5,030 bases of DNA from Thermoplasmata archaeon. Lineage in GTDB: Archaea > Thermoplasmatota > Thermoplasmata > Thermoplasmatales > Thermoplasmataceae. Every line of letters begins with the position of its first letter. The stretch's first letter is position 1. The notes beneath the pieces are model-generated. The model made no database searches. It was given only the letters and a program-made list of their open reading frames with translations, and was not told the origin of the DNA. Positions 4,895-5,030 of this stretch are shown here, piece by piece. The translations under genes and the position numbers were made by a program. The DNA lies in contig JAJZKS010000152.1 of the NCBI GenBank assembly GCA_021850835.1, forward strand, positions 1 through 5,030. Reading direction: 5' to 3'.

Positions 4895-5030
4895 ATGGCA
4901 CAAGCAAAACCACACGTAAACTTGGTAACAATCGGTCATGTAGATCATGGAAAGTCCACCCTTGTGGGAAGACTTCTCTTTGAACATGGTGAGATTCCAG
5001 CCCATATTATTGAAGAATACAGAAAGCAGT
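4895..5030 (+). CDS. tuf: Translation elongation factor EF-1A (aEF1A), N-terminal part only
   Basis: The first 45 residues are visible, beginning [20 protein letters not shown]; the gene runs off the right edge. The P-loop (G1) GHVDHGKST at 14-22 is complete and identical to the EF-1A/EF-Tu signature. [15 protein letters not shown] and the following helix IIEEYRKQ are typical of archaeal EF-1A, and the start resembles Thermoplasma EF-1A from memory. The protein delivers aminoacyl-tRNA to the ribosomal A site as a GTPase. The full family length is about 425 residues, so some 90 percent is outside the window. Expression is expected to be high, in keeping with a true Shine-Dalgarno and two TATA boxes upstream. 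The archaeal gene is also called tef1 or eef1a. Confidence 0.97.
   Translation, partial: MAQAKPHVNLVTIGHVDHGKSTLVGRLLFEHGEIPAHIIEEYRKQ

Overview
The window looks like a piece of a Thermoplasmatales-type archaeal chromosome. The main evidence is the start of an archaeal EF-1A at the right edge, whose first 45 residues closely resemble the Thermoplasma protein as I remember it. Other support comes from a short bifunctional phosphoglucose/phosphomannose isomerase of the archaeal type, an archaeal RqcH, heavy use of AGG for arginine, and TATA boxes about 20-30 bases ahead of start codons with no Shine-Dalgarno (mostly leaderless messages). This is a reading by eye; no database was searched.

Layout from left to right. 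(1) Bases 1-821 hold two minus-strand genes in one likely operon: coxG (CO dehydrogenase subunit G family, 821 to 372), followed 19 bases later by an alpha/beta-hydrolase-like gene that starts at 352 and runs off the left edge. (2) A 74-base divergent spacer separates coxG from rqcH (896-2731, plus strand), the ribosome-quality-control NFACT protein. (3) rqcH collides tail to tail with the phosphoglucose/phosphomannose isomerase gene (3646 to 2720, minus strand), and the two coding ends overlap by 12 bases. (4) The spacer 3647-3893 holds a 30-codon open frame (3797 to 3705, minus strand) that encodes one transmembrane helix and has its own well-placed TATA box. (5) A LigB-type class III dioxygenase-like gene (4679 or 4664 to 3894) lies on the minus strand. 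(6) The divergent spacer 4680-4894 carries what looks like a duplicated promoter region and a perfect 9-base tandem repeat ahead of the EF-1A gene (4895 to the right edge, plus strand).

The genes are mostly unrelated housekeeping or metabolic genes: translation elongation, rescue of stalled ribosomes, hexose-phosphate interconversion and an oxidoreductase accessory factor. There is no sign of a mobile element, CRISPR array, tRNA or rRNA gene, or defence island. The least explained items are the 30-residue membrane peptide and the architecture upstream of EF-1A.
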